A stretch of DNA of 34,609 nucleotides from an uncultured Pelagibacteraceae bacterium (GTDB lineage: Bacteria; Pseudomonadota; Alphaproteobacteria; Pelagibacterales; Pelagibacteraceae). Location: NCBI GenBank assembly GCA_902593445.1, contig CACJIJ010000017.1, positions 1-34,609 on the forward strand. Direction: 5' to 3'. Each line of letters opens with the position of its first letter. Within the stretch, counting starts at the first letter, position 1. Below are positions 25,214 through 33,913 of the stretch, piece after piece. A program made the translations under genes and the position numbers. A model generated the notes under the pieces. The model saw only the letters and a list, made by a program, of their open reading frames with translations. It did not search any database and was not told the DNA's origin.

Positions 25214-26004
25214 TAAGTTGAGTTATCGTCTTTTTTTGATAAAGAACCCTTCATTTTATCTACAGTGGCTTTAGCTCCAGCACTCAAAGCTCTTAAATCA
25301 GACGCTATAGTTACAAAATCAAAACCTTTTTCAATCATCTTGGTAGCATATTCTGTAGTACCGTTATGAATTCCTGCAAAAATATTATTTTTTTTAGCAT
25401 GTTCTAGAATTCTTAAAATTTCAGAATAAGCTTTTGTAGTCTCTGACCTATCAAAACCAGGTTTTTCACCTATTGCTAAACTTAAATCTGCTGGACCAAT
25501 ATAAATACCATCGACACCTGCTGTAGACATTATCTCATCTAGATTTTCTAGAGACTCTTTTGTTTCTATCATTGCTAATTTTAATATTTCTTCATTAGCG
25601 TGATCTGCATAATCAGCTCCACCATAAATTAAACCACGAATAGGTCCAAAACTTCTGTAGCCATCTGGTGGATACATGCATGCTTGAACAAAATTTTCTG
25701 CCTCTTTTTTATTACTTACCATTGGACAAACAATTCCATAACAACCAGCATCTAAGATTTTCATAATTTGACCTGGTTCATTCCAGTTAACTCTGGCTAA
25801 AGGAGTTACATCTGTTGTGGATATTGTCTGAAGCATAGGAAGCGCGTTACTGTAGTCTACTAATCCATGCTGCATATCGATAGTTAAAGAGTCCCAACCT
25901 TGATGAGCCATTGCTTCGACAGAGGCTGTACTTGGAATCGCACACCAGCCGTTAATAACAGGCTTACCTTCCTTCATCATTTGTTTGATTTTATTTTTTC
26001 TCAT
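25210..26004 (-). CDS. HpcH/HpaI-type aldolase (2-keto-3-deoxy acid aldolase)
   Basis: 264-residue metal-dependent class II aldolase that splits 2-keto-4-hydroxy acids to pyruvate and an aldehyde. Recognisable features are LTIDMQHGLVDY with the catalytic His, PLARVNWNEPGQIMKILDAG with the substrate-binding Arg, AMIETKESLENLDEI with the metal-binding Glu, and IYIGPADLSLAIG with the metal-binding Asp. Its start lies three bases downstream of the aldehyde dehydrogenase stop, so an aldehyde product can be oxidised directly. Specificity (2-keto-3-deoxyglucarate, 4-hydroxy-2-oxoheptanedioate or another) cannot be read. Confidence 0.9.
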   Translation of the reverse strand: MRKNKIKQMMKEGKPVINGWCAIPSTASVEAMAHQGWDSLTIDMQHGLVDYSNALPMLQTISTTDVTPLARVNWNEPGQIMKILDAGCYGIVCPMVSNKKEAENFVQACMYPPDGYRSFGPIRGLIYGGADYADHANEEILKLAMIETKESLENLDEIMSTAGVDGIYIGPADLSLAIGEKPGFDRSETTKAYSEILRILEHAKKNNIFAGIHNGTTEYATKMIEKGFDFVTIASDLRALSAGAKATVDKMKGSLSKKDDNSTY

Positions 26005-26007
26005 TTT

Positions 26008-27450
26008 TTAGATTTTTAATCCCATGTGAGTGTATTTCACATTTAGATAATCTTTTATCGCTCCTGAACCACCTTCACGACCATAACCAGTTTGTTTTAT
26101 TCCTCCAAAAGGTGCCTCAGCAATAGCAACAACTCCAGTATTCACTGCAACACAACCAGACTCTAATTTTTCAGATCCAATGTGAGCTTTATCCATAGAG
26201 TTAGTGTATAAATAACTACATAATCCTAAGTCATTATCATTTGCTCTTTCAATTACTTCATCAAAAGTTTTAAAAGTTAAAATTGGAACTAGTGGACCGA
26301 AAGGCTCTTCTCTCATAATTGTAAAATTATCTTTAACATCATCAAAGACTGTTGGTTCATAATAATATCCCTTGTTGAATCCAGAAGGTCTTTGTCCACC
26401 CATTAATACTTTTGCTCCTTCTTTTTTAGTAGTTTCAACTAGTTTTTCTATTTCTTCCAATCTTTTAGCGGTAGTTAAAGGTCCAAGATCCACACCTTCG
26501 TCCATACCGTTTCCAATTTTTAATTTTTTTGCCCTTTCTATAAAAGCATTAACAAAATCCTCTTTTCTATTTTCTTGGATATAAAATCTATTAGGTGAAA
26601 TACAGACCTGACCGTTATTTCTAAATTTACCAGTTATTGCTATATCAGCTACTTTGTTCATATCTACATCTTCACATACAATAAAAGGTGAGTGTCCGCT
26701 TAGCTCCATAGTAACTCTTTGAACTTTATCAGCTGCTTTTTTTAAAATAATTTTACCTACTCTAGTTGATCCAGTAACTGAAACTTTTTTAATTATATCA
26801 GACTCCATTAATTCATTTGATATTTCAGCAGGATCACCTGATAAAAGACTAACAACACCATCTGGTACACCAGCTTCTTTGCAAATGTTTACTAATTCCA
26901 TTACAGCACCAGGAGTAATCACATCTGGTTTACAAATTACTGAACATCCTGCAGCTAAGGCAGTAGAAATTTTTCTAGATGCTAAAACTATTGGAAAATT
27001 CCACGGAACTAATGCTGCAACAACACCAACAGGCTGATAATAAACATGAACCCTTGTATCTGGAAATCTACTTTGTTGAGTTTGACCATAAATTCTTTTT
27101 GTTTCTTCAGCATTCCATTCAAAAATATCAGCTCCACCTCCAACCTCACCAACTGCTTCTGCAAGAGGTTTTCCAACTTCAAGAGTTAACCATTTTGCAA
27201 TAATATCTTTTTTTTCTCTCATTAGATCAGCAATTTTTCTAAGCACATACGCTCTTTGCCATGGCGCAGTATTTTTCCAAACTTCTAAACCTTTTTCTGC
27301 TGACTTTAATGCTTTTTGTACTTCAATAGATGAAGCTTTCGAAGCTTTTCCAATCACCTCTTCAGTTGCAGGGTTGATTACATCATAAGTTTCTTTTTTT
27401 TCAGCTTGTTGCCATTTACCATCAATGAATTGTCCAAATTTTTCGTACAT
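26008..27450 (-). CDS. NAD(P)-dependent aldehyde dehydrogenase (succinate-semialdehyde-dehydrogenase-like)
   Basis: 480-residue ALDH with the oxyanion-hole Asn in VPWNFPIV, the cofactor-proximal SVTGSTRVGK, catalytic Glu in TMELSGHSPF and nucleophilic Cys in NNGQVCISPNRF. The C-terminal AEAPFGGIKQTGYGREGG is typical of GabD and related enzymes. It is transcribed first of a two-gene operon with the HpcH/HpaI aldolase and is divergent from iolD. A role in oxidising the aldehyde released by the aldolase, or malonate semialdehyde from inositol degradation, is possible. It lacks an acetylating-type context. Confidence 0.93.
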   Translation of the reverse strand: MYEKFGQFIDGKWQQAEKKETYDVINPATEEVIGKASKASSIEVQKALKSAEKGLEVWKNTAPWQRAYVLRKIADLMREKKDIIAKWLTLEVGKPLAEAVGEVGGGADIFEWNAEETKRIYGQTQQSRFPDTRVHVYYQPVGVVAALVPWNFPIVLASRKISTALAAGCSVICKPDVITPGAVMELVNICKEAGVPDGVVSLLSGDPAEISNELMESDIIKKVSVTGSTRVGKIILKKAADKVQRVTMELSGHSPFIVCEDVDMNKVADIAITGKFRNNGQVCISPNRFYIQENRKEDFVNAFIERAKKLKIGNGMDEGVDLGPLTTAKRLEEIEKLVETTKKEGAKVLMGGQRPSGFNKGYYYEPTVFDDVKDNFTIMREEPFGPLVPILTFKTFDEVIERANDNDLGLCSYLYTNSMDKAHIGSEKLESGCVAVNTGVVAIAEAPFGGIKQTGYGREGGSGAIKDYLNVKYTHMGLKI

Positions 27451-27542
27451 AGAATTTATTTTTAAGTTTACTTAATTAGGTTTTTTAATTTATAAATAGA
27501 ATTATATATAAACACTATACATATTAAAAGATAAACATATTT
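27451..27542. promoter_or_regulatory. Divergent ALDH/iolD promoter region
   Basis: This 92-base gap contains ATTATATATA-4-CTATA at 27501-27519. The same arrangement (ATTATATATA-4-CTATA) occurs at 22924-22942 in the other divergent promoter of this neighbourhood. It may be a shared promoter core or operator. The AT-rich background makes chance similarity possible. Confidence 0.35.
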
Positions 27543-29387
27543 ATGAAAAAAATTACCCTCACTTGTGCTCATGCGATAGTTAAATATTTAATTGCTCAGA
27601 AAATATTAATTAACGGCAAAAAAGAACCACTCTTTCCTGGTGTCTTTGGAATTTTTGGACATGGAAATGTAGCTTGTTTAGGTCAAGCACTAGAGGAAAA
27701 TCAAAAAGAACTTCCAACATATAGAGGGCATCATGAACAAAATATGGCTCTTACAGGTATTGGCTATGCTAGAGCAAAAAGAAGACAACAAATTTTCGTA
27801 GCAACATCCTCTGTTGGACCTGGAGCGACAAATATGGTTACAGCTGCTGCAGTTGCTATGAGTAACAGGCTACCAATTTTATTTTTACCTGGAGACACTT
27901 ATGCAAACAGAATGCCAGATCCAGTATTGCAACAAGTTGAACATTTTAACAACCCAAGTACAACTGCAAACGATGCTTTTAAACCTGTAACAAGATATTT
28001 TGATCGTATCACAAGACCTGAACAAATAATTCAATCATTTCCAATAGCAGTTCAAACAATGTTAGATCCTGCAGATTGTGGTCCTGCATGTATTGCGTTA
28101 AGTCAAGATATTCAAGGCCAAACTTTTGATTATCCAGAGGAGTTTTTTCAAGAAAGAGTTCACACAATTCGTAGACCAAGACCAGATGAATTTCAAATTA
28201 AAGAGGCAGCAGAAAAAATTAAGTTATCTAAAAATCCAATTATAATTTCTGGTGGTGGAGTTTTTTATTCAGATGCAATGGAAGAATTAAGTCAGTTTGC
28301 AATCAAACATAATATTCCAGTTACACAAACTGTAATGGGTTATTCAACAATGAAGAGAGATCATTCTCATTACGCAGGTCAAATTGGAGGACTGGGAGGA
28401 AAAAATACAAACACATTAGCTAAAGAAACTGATCTTGCTATTGCGGTTGGAACAAAGCTTGCTGATTTTACAACAGGATCTTGGGCAAATTTTGAAAACG
28501 AAAATTTCAAATTAGTTTCTATTAATGTATCAAGATATGATGCCAACAAACATTTAGCACAAGCAGTTGTTGGAGATGCAAAAGTTTCATTAACTGAACT
28601 TTCTCAAGCTTTAGGTGATTGGAAAGCAGGAGAAGATTGGAATAAAAAATCTCAAACTGAGCTTAAGTCATGGAATGAACATATAGATAAAGAGAGCGCT
28701 CCAACTAATCAGGAAGTCCCAAGTTATGTCCAAGCAATTGGTGCAATCTATAGAAATTCTGATCCAACAGATATTGCGGTTACGGCTGCAGGAGGTTTGG
28801 TTGGTGAGGTAATTCAAGTTTGGAGACCAAGAGAACTCAATACTCATGAAACAGAATGGGGTTTTAGTTGTATGAGTTATGAAATATCTGGAGCTTTAGG
28901 AATTAAAATGGCAAATCCAGATAAAGAAGTAATTTCTTTTGTAGGAGATGGATCTTATTTATTAAATAATACTGATATTTATTCTTCAGTAATCACAAAA
29001 AATAAATTGATTATAATTGTTTGTGATAACGGAGGTTTTGCAGTTATTAATAGATTGCAATTATTCAAAGGTGGTAAAGAGTACAACAACTTATTAAAGA
29101 GTTCTAATACACCTGGTTTAGTTGATGTAGATTTTGCAAAACATGCAGAAAGTATGGGTGCAAAATCTGAACACGTTACCTCAATATCAGATCTTGAGGC
29201 TGCATTTAAAAGAGCAAAAGCATCTGATGTGACTTATGTTATTTCAATTAAAACTCATGCATATAAATGGGTTGAAGGCTCATCTTTTTGGGATAGTCCA
29301 ACTTTAGAAATTCCAACAACTAAGGAAAATGAAGAAGCTTTAAAACTTTATAAAGAAGGAAAAGGCAAACAAAGACAAGGTATTTAG
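27543..29387 (+). CDS. iolD: 3D-(3,5/4)-trihydroxycyclohexane-1,2-dione hydrolase (TPP-dependent)
   Basis: Thiamine-diphosphate enzyme of inositol degradation that opens the cyclohexane-dione ring to 5-deoxy-glucuronate. The 614-residue protein has the usual three-domain layout: N-terminal PYR domain with the essential Glu in TYRGHHEQNMALTGIGYARA and the IolD-typical SVGPGATNMVTAAAVAMSNRLPILFLPGDTYANR; a middle domain; and a PP domain with the TPP motif GDGSYLLNN...ICDN-type VCDNGGFAVINRLQ. The start at ATG 27543 gives the standard N-terminus. Seven bases separate it from the next gene, another oxidoreductase. iolG and iolE lie 16 kb away, an unusual split. Confidence 0.92.
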   Translation: MKKITLTCAHAIVKYLIAQKILINGKKEPLFPGVFGIFGHGNVACLGQALEENQKELPTYRGHHEQNMALTGIGYARAKRRQQIFVATSSVGPGATNMVTAAAVAMSNRLPILFLPGDTYANRMPDPVLQQVEHFNNPSTTANDAFKPVTRYFDRITRPEQIIQSFPIAVQTMLDPADCGPACIALSQDIQGQTFDYPEEFFQERVHTIRRPRPDEFQIKEAAEKIKLSKNPIIISGGGVFYSDAMEELSQFAIKHNIPVTQTVMGYSTMKRDHSHYAGQIGGLGGKNTNTLAKETDLAIAVGTKLADFTTGSWANFENENFKLVSINVSRYDANKHLAQAVVGDAKVSLTELSQALGDWKAGEDWNKKSQTELKSWNEHIDKESAPTNQEVPSYVQAIGAIYRNSDPTDIAVTAAGGLVGEVIQVWRPRELNTHETEWGFSCMSYEISGALGIKMANPDKEVISFVGDGSYLLNNTDIYSSVITKNKLIIIVCDNGGFAVINRLQLFKGGKEYNNLLKSSNTPGLVDVDFAKHAESMGAKSEHVTSISDLEAAFKRAKASDVTYVISIKTHAYKWVEGSSFWDSPTLEIPTTKENEEALKLYKEGKGKQRQGI

Positions 29388-29393
29388 CCCTTT

Positions 29394-30551
29394 ATGAACA
29401 AGGTATTTAAAGTAGGCCTAATAGGCTGTGGTCATATTTCAGAAACTTATTTTAGAGCTCAAGAGTATTTCAATAATATTAGGATTATTAAATGTGCTGA
29501 TATCAACATGGAAACAGCAAAAAAGTGTGCAATCCATTATAATATTGAAGCAGTAACTGTTGAAGAACTTTTAAAAGATAAAGAGATTGAAATAATACTA
29601 AACCTTACAATTCCTAGAGCACATTTTGAAGTTTCAAAAATGGCCTTAGAAAATGGTAAGCATTCTTATGCCGAGAAACCTATGGCTGTTAATTTTGAAG
29701 ATGGGAAAAAATTAGTTGAGCTCGCTAAAGAAAGAAATCTTTATATTGGAAATGCACCTGATACTTTTTTGGGTGGAGGTATCCAAAAAACTAGGGAGCT
29801 AATTGATAATGGAGTGATTGGAGAAATAAAATTAGGTAATGCAATTTTTGCTTTCCCAGGAGTTCAATCATATCACCCTAATCCAGAACCTTGGTTTGCT
29901 GAAAACGAAGGTGGCCCTGTAATAGATATGGGACCATATTATCTTACAGCATTAGTAAATCTAATTGGTCCAGCAAAACAAGTCCAAGGAAGATGTACAA
30001 AAGTCTTTGAAGAAAGAGAAATTGGAATAGGTCCAAAAAAAGATCAAAAATTTAAAGTAGAAACTCCAACGACTTATCTTGCAACTATACAATTCGAAAA
30101 TGATTGTATCATACAGATAACTTTATCTTTTGATGTGGTTGCTCATCAAAGAAACCATATAGAGCTTTATGGTAATAAAGGATCAATTATTGTTCCTGAT
30201 CCAAATATGTTTGGAGGATCTGCTTTTGTTTCAGTAACCGCTGGCGGTAATTGGGGTGAACATAAAACAGATATGATGCCTTTAGGAAGAATTAATATTA
30301 AAAGTCAAAGCTCAAGAGCAAATGAATCTCCAACAAATGCAAATTATAGAGGAGCTGGTCTGTCAGAGATGGCTTATGCAATTGAAAATAATTTGGAACA
30401 TAGATGTAATGGAGAGCTTTCTTTGCATGTTTTAGATATCATAGACTCAACAATGAGAGCGTCTCAAACAGGTATTCCGCAAGAAATAAAGACAACTTGC
30501 AAGAAACCAAAACCTTTTACTTTAGAAGAAATAAAAAAAATATTAAATTAA
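29394..30551 (+). CDS. Gfo/Idh/MocA family oxidoreductase (Tyr in place of catalytic His)
   Basis: 385-residue NAD(P)-dependent oxidoreductase. It has the Rossmann motif VGLIGCGHISETY, AEKPM with Lys95, and GGPVIDMGPYYLTAL. Asp178 is kept but the usual catalytic His is Tyr182. Gfo/Idh members with this GGPxxDMGPYY pattern are common among uncharacterised sugar oxidoreductases. It sits between iolD and an SDR in one operon, so oxidation or epimerisation of an inositol isomer or related polyol is a reasonable guess. Confidence 0.88.
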   Translation: MNKVFKVGLIGCGHISETYFRAQEYFNNIRIIKCADINMETAKKCAIHYNIEAVTVEELLKDKEIEIILNLTIPRAHFEVSKMALENGKHSYAEKPMAVNFEDGKKLVELAKERNLYIGNAPDTFLGGGIQKTRELIDNGVIGEIKLGNAIFAFPGVQSYHPNPEPWFAENEGGPVIDMGPYYLTALVNLIGPAKQVQGRCTKVFEEREIGIGPKKDQKFKVETPTTYLATIQFENDCIIQITLSFDVVAHQRNHIELYGNKGSIIVPDPNMFGGSAFVSVTAGGNWGEHKTDMMPLGRINIKSQSSRANESPTNANYRGAGLSEMAYAIENNLEHRCNGELSLHVLDIIDSTMRASQTGIPQEIKTTCKKPKPFTLEEIKKILN

Positions 30552-30569
30552 TTATAAATTCTTATTTAA

Positions 30570-31331
30570 ATGAAAGTTGAATATTTTGATTTAAAAGATA
30601 AACGCGCATTAGTTTCAGGTGGAGCATCTGGTATTGGCGCATCAATTGTCGAACACCTTTGTGAACAAGGTGTTGAGGTTTATTTTTTTGATATAGATAA
30701 AAAAGGAGCTGAAAAATTAATTTCAAAAATTAAAAAGAAAAAACAAAAAATACCTACTTTTCAATTCTGTAATATTAAAAATATAAAAAAATACAAAACT
30801 CTTATTCAGAACATTATTAAAAAGAAGGGAACAATTGATATTTTAGTTAACAACGCTTCAAATGATCAAAGGCATACTCTTGAGGAAGTTACAGAAAAAT
30901 ACTGGGATGAAAGAATGGCAATAAATTTAAAGCACTATTTATTTGCTATTCAAACAGTTAAAAAAAGCATGATTAAAAACAAAGGTGGATCAATAATAAA
31001 TTTAGGTTCAGTTAGTTGGATTAGAGGAGCTGTCATGTTTCCAGCATACAGCACAGCAAAAGCTGCAATTTATGGTTTAACCAAATCTTTAGCTAGAGAT
31101 TTAGGACAATATAATATTAGAATTAACTCCATAGCACCTGGATCGGTTGCAACTAAAAGACAGTCAAAATTATGGTTAAATCCAAAATTTAAAAAAGAAA
31201 TTTTAGATCAACAGTGTCTTAAAAAACAAATATTACCTGAGGATGTTTCAAAAATGGTTTTATATTTAGCATCAGATGTTTCATCAGGATGTACTAAACA
31301 AAATTTTACAGTAGATGCTGGTTTAATTTAA
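30570..31331 (+). CDS. Short-chain dehydrogenase/reductase (SDR family)
   Basis: 253-residue classical SDR with GGASGIGASI (GxxxGxG), NNASNDQRH, the catalytic Ser in INLGSVSWI and YSTAKAA with Tyr and Lys. The C-terminal half has the RINSIAPGSVATKRQ pattern usual for sugar dehydrogenases such as gluconate 5-dehydrogenase or arabinose dehydrogenase types. It is the last gene of the iolD operon, 18 bases downstream of the Gfo/Idh gene, and is convergent with pdxA-like at 31335 with only a three-base gap. Confidence 0.9.
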   Translation: MKVEYFDLKDKRALVSGGASGIGASIVEHLCEQGVEVYFFDIDKKGAEKLISKIKKKKQKIPTFQFCNIKNIKKYKTLIQNIIKKKGTIDILVNNASNDQRHTLEEVTEKYWDERMAINLKHYLFAIQTVKKSMIKNKGGSIINLGSVSWIRGAVMFPAYSTAKAAIYGLTKSLARDLGQYNIRINSIAPGSVATKRQSKLWLNPKFKKEILDQQCLKKQILPEDVSKMVLYLASDVSSGCTKQNFTVDAGLI

Positions 31332-31334
31332 AGC

Positions 31335-32336
31335 TTAGCTTAACTTCTTTTTATTTTCAGCCATTGATAATGCAATTTTAAATGAATTTAAAATTGGAGC
31401 TAAGTTAGCTTCATTTTTTCCAGCAATTGCAAATGCAGATCCATGTGCAGTAGTCGTTACTGGTACAGTTAATCCACCTTGAACTGTTACTCCTCTGTCA
31501 AAACCAAATGCCTTAAGACCAGATTGAAGTGCATCATGATACATACCAACCATACAATCATGGTTTTTATTTTTGTAGGCTACTACAAAGGATGTGTCGC
31601 ATGGCAATGGACCATCAACATTGTAGCCAAGTTTTTTTGCTTCTTCAATCGCAGGAATGATTTCATCTTTTTCCTCTGTGCCAAACTCTGCGTGTGGATT
31701 TAAAGCTTGAATGGCAATTCTAGGTTTCTTTACACCATTCAACTCCATAACCTGATTTATTAATTTTATAGGCTTCAAAATATTTTCTTTAGTAACATGT
31801 TGAGCAACTTCTTTAATTGGAATATGAGAAGTTACTCTTGCTGTCCAAAAATTATCAATCACATTAAATTCGCAACAAAAACTATTCACTTCAAGTTTTT
31901 CAGCCATTAACTGTAATTCATCTGAATGTTTATTTCCTCCAAGTTTTAAACTTGTCTTATTCATTGGCGCAAAATTAATTGCATCTATTTTTTTTTCCTT
32001 AGCAAGAGTTAAAGCTAAATCTAAAGCTTCCAATACACTTTCACCAGACTCTTTTGATGGTTCTGCTATTTTATATTTATGATTTTTTCCTTTAGAAATA
32101 TCTAATAAAAATCTATTTGATTTATCAAAATCTATTTCATCAAAATTTTCAACAATTTCTATATTATGTGAGATTCCTGTGATACTATTTCCACTTTCAA
32201 ATACTTGTTTCTCACCAATGATGACTATGTTTGCTTTTGTAGTCATTTCATCTTTTAAAAGCTTTGAAACTAACTCTGGTCCGATCCCCGCTGGATCACC
32301 AAGAAGAACAGCAATGTTAGATTTGTTTTCAGGCAT
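31335..32336 (-). CDS. PdxA-family NAD-dependent dehydrogenase (4-hydroxythreonine-4-phosphate dehydrogenase-like)
   Basis: 333-residue protein of the PdxA family, which oxidises and decarboxylates phosphorylated hydroxy acids. The N-terminus AVLLGDPAGIGPELV and the metal-site His residues in VTSHIPIKEV, ALNPHAEFGTEEKDEI and GMYHDALQSGLKAF are present. However, the usual GLNPHAGEGG and YHDQGLxPxK stretches are altered to NPHAEFG and YHDALQSGLKAFG. That favours a catabolic PdxA2-type enzyme (D-threonate/D-erythronate or similar) over vitamin B6 synthesis. No four-carbon acid kinase (DUF1537) is beside it. It is divergent from the TTT transporter, which may import its substrate precursor. Confidence 0.85.
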   Translation of the reverse strand: MPENKSNIAVLLGDPAGIGPELVSKLLKDEMTTKANIVIIGEKQVFESGNSITGISHNIEIVENFDEIDFDKSNRFLLDISKGKNHKYKIAEPSKESGESVLEALDLALTLAKEKKIDAINFAPMNKTSLKLGGNKHSDELQLMAEKLEVNSFCCEFNVIDNFWTARVTSHIPIKEVAQHVTKENILKPIKLINQVMELNGVKKPRIAIQALNPHAEFGTEEKDEIIPAIEEAKKLGYNVDGPLPCDTSFVVAYKNKNHDCMVGMYHDALQSGLKAFGFDRGVTVQGGLTVPVTTTAHGSAFAIAGKNEANLAPILNSFKIALSMAENKKKLS

Positions 32337-32397
32337 TTTTTTCTTTACGTTTTGTATCAGATTATGTTTAAATTATTAAATATAAATTAACTAAATA

Positions 32398-32408
32398 AGA
32401 GGGAAATA
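32398..32408 (+). promoter_or_regulatory. Strong ribosome binding site of tctC
   Basis: AGAGGGAAATA precedes the ATG at 32409 and belongs to the same AGAGGGAAATAAT string found before dctP. The 72-base divergent gap upstream has no unambiguous promoter hexamers. Confidence 0.55.
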
Positions 32409-33383
32409 ATGAAAAAAAGCTTTAAACTATTTTTAGCAGCTGCTTTCCTAGTAACTGAATTTTTTGTTGTGGCTCTTCCATTAATGATCACATCAGCTAA
32501 AGCTGATGGTCACCCAATACAAGCAATTACACACGCTGGTTTTGGTGGTGGAACTGACGTTACTACTAGAATGATGTTATTAAGAGCAAGAAGAGTTCTT
32601 AAACAGGATATGCAATTAGTAAACAAAAAAGGTGGTGGTGGAGCAGCATCTATGGACTACATGATGTCTTTACCAGCTGATGGAAATCATACTTTAACTT
32701 GGACTACAGGTCATGCTGTATCTATGGCTTTAGGTAAAACTAAAGTTAAGTTGAGCGATATGCAACCACTTGCAAGAGGAACTGATGATCCTCAATTATT
32801 TGTTGTTAATTGTAAAAACGATATCAAAGATGCTAAGAAATTTATAAGCACACAAAAATCAAAATCACTAAAATATGGAACTACTCATACTGGTGGTATT
32901 GACGATGTTAGTGCAATCGCATTTACTAAAAAAGGTGGATTAAAAGATCCAACTATCGTTGCTTACAAAGGTGTTGCTCCAATTAAAACTAACCTTATCA
33001 AAGGAGATATTGATGTAGGTGTTTTAAACTTAGGTGAAGCATTGACTGAAATTAATGAAGGTAAACTTTGTGTTTCAGTTGTATTAGCAAACAATAGAAT
33101 GGCTAAAATTGGAGACTCTCCAACAGCAAAAGAGTTAGGTATACCTGTTTCTTTATCTACTGTTAGAGGTTTCGTAACAAAAAAAGGTGCTCCAGCAGAC
33201 AGAGTAAAACAATTAGAAGCTGGAATGATGAAAGCTATGAGCCACAACTATTACAAAAATTTCTTAACTGAAATTGGTCTTGATGACACTAGTGTAGTTG
33301 GTGCTGACGAGTGGGGTAAGCAAATGGAAGAAATGCTTACAGAAATGACTGCTCAGCTTAAAGCATTAGGTTATATTAACTAA
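32409..33383 (+). CDS. tctC: Tripartite tricarboxylate transporter substrate-binding protein (TctC/Bug family)
   Basis: 324-residue periplasmic receptor. The signal peptide starts MKKSFKLFLAAAFLV, has an unusually long hydrophobic stretch and is probably cut after AKA (about residue 32). Bug-family features include THAGFGGGTDVTTRMM, NKKGGGGAASMDYMMSLPADG, YKGVAPIKTNLIKGDIDVGVLN and the C-terminal VKQLEAGMMKAMSHNYYKNFL. Substrate is likely a carboxylate. It is first of the tctCBA operon and is followed by two hairpins that probably limit read-through to tctB. Confidence 0.93.
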   Translation: MKKSFKLFLAAAFLVTEFFVVALPLMITSAKADGHPIQAITHAGFGGGTDVTTRMMLLRARRVLKQDMQLVNKKGGGGAASMDYMMSLPADGNHTLTWTTGHAVSMALGKTKVKLSDMQPLARGTDDPQLFVVNCKNDIKDAKKFISTQKSKSLKYGTTHTGGIDDVSAIAFTKKGGLKDPTIVAYKGVAPIKTNLIKGDIDVGVLNLGEALTEINEGKLCVSVVLANNRMAKIGDSPTAKELGIPVSLSTVRGFVTKKGAPADRVKQLEAGMMKAMSHNYYKNFLTEIGLDDTSVVGADEWGKQMEEMLTEMTAQLKALGYIN

Positions 33384-33394
33384 TCTAATTAAAA

Positions 33395-33419
33395 GTACAT
33401 TTGCATATGAAAAATGTAC
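33395..33419 (+). other. First hairpin downstream of tctC (over the tctB start)
   Basis: GTACATTT at 33395-33402 pairs perfectly with AAATGTAC at 33412-33419 over a nine-base loop. The proposed tctB ATG (33407-33409) lies in the loop. It could modulate access of ribosomes to tctB. Confidence 0.5.
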
Positions 33420-33913
33420 GAAAACAAAAAAGGGCAAACAAAAGTTTGCCCTTTTTTTTTAGAGAAGAGTTTAAAGTCTGTTTGGTAATTATTTTAATTT
33501 CTATAGCATTATTAATCACTACTTTTACATTTGATATTGTTCCTCCTATTTTAAATAGAGGAATTCAACCAGCAACATTTCCAAAGGCACTTTTGATTTT
33601 AATAATAGTAATGAGTTTACTAATTTATTATTTAGCAACCAAAAATCCTTGGAAAGTTGAAAAAAAATTACCTAAATCATTCTTTTTAACACTTTTAAGT
33701 TTTTTTATTTTTGTGGTGATTTCAAAAACTTTAGATTTCTTTTTAGCAATTTCAGTTTTATCTATTTTTGTTTCCTATTATTGGGGAGAAAAAAGAATAT
33801 TTTATTTATTACTTGTTGGAATTATTTTTCCAGTCTTAGTATTTATTTTTTTTGAAACAATTCTGGGTCTAAGGTTTCCACCTGGAATTATAACCAATAT
33901 TTATTATAGCTAG
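33407..33913 (+). CDS. tctB: Tripartite tricarboxylate transporter small membrane protein (TctB family)
   Basis: Small membrane subunit of the TTT importer, about 168 residues with four predicted spans beginning near EEFKVCLVIILISIALLITTF. The PPILNRGIQPATFPKALLI segment, after the first span, is typical of TctB. ATG 33407 is the only ATG before the first span; TTG 33401 would add two residues and a TTG at 33481 would cut the first span. The first 17 or so codons (KNVRKQKRANKSLPFFF) lie over the terminator hairpin. Its TAG directly abuts the tctA ATG. Confidence 0.8.
   Translation: MKNVRKQKRANKSLPFFFREEFKVCLVIILISIALLITTFTFDIVPPILNRGIQPATFPKALLILIIVMSLLIYYLATKNPWKVEKKLPKSFFLTLLSFFIFVVISKTLDFFLAISVLSIFVSYYWGEKRIFYLLLVGIIFPVLVFIFFETILGLRFPPGIITNIYYS
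33426..33460 (+). terminator. Rho-independent terminator after tctC, inside the tctB reading frame
   Basis: GGGCAAAC and GTTTGCCC form a perfect eight-base-pair stem over an AAAA loop, extended by flanking A-T pairs and followed by a run of nine T. This is the clearest intrinsic terminator in the window. It lies inside the only open frame that gives tctB an ATG start, so transcription to tctB and tctA depends on incomplete termination, or on translation melting the hairpin. Confidence 0.85.
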
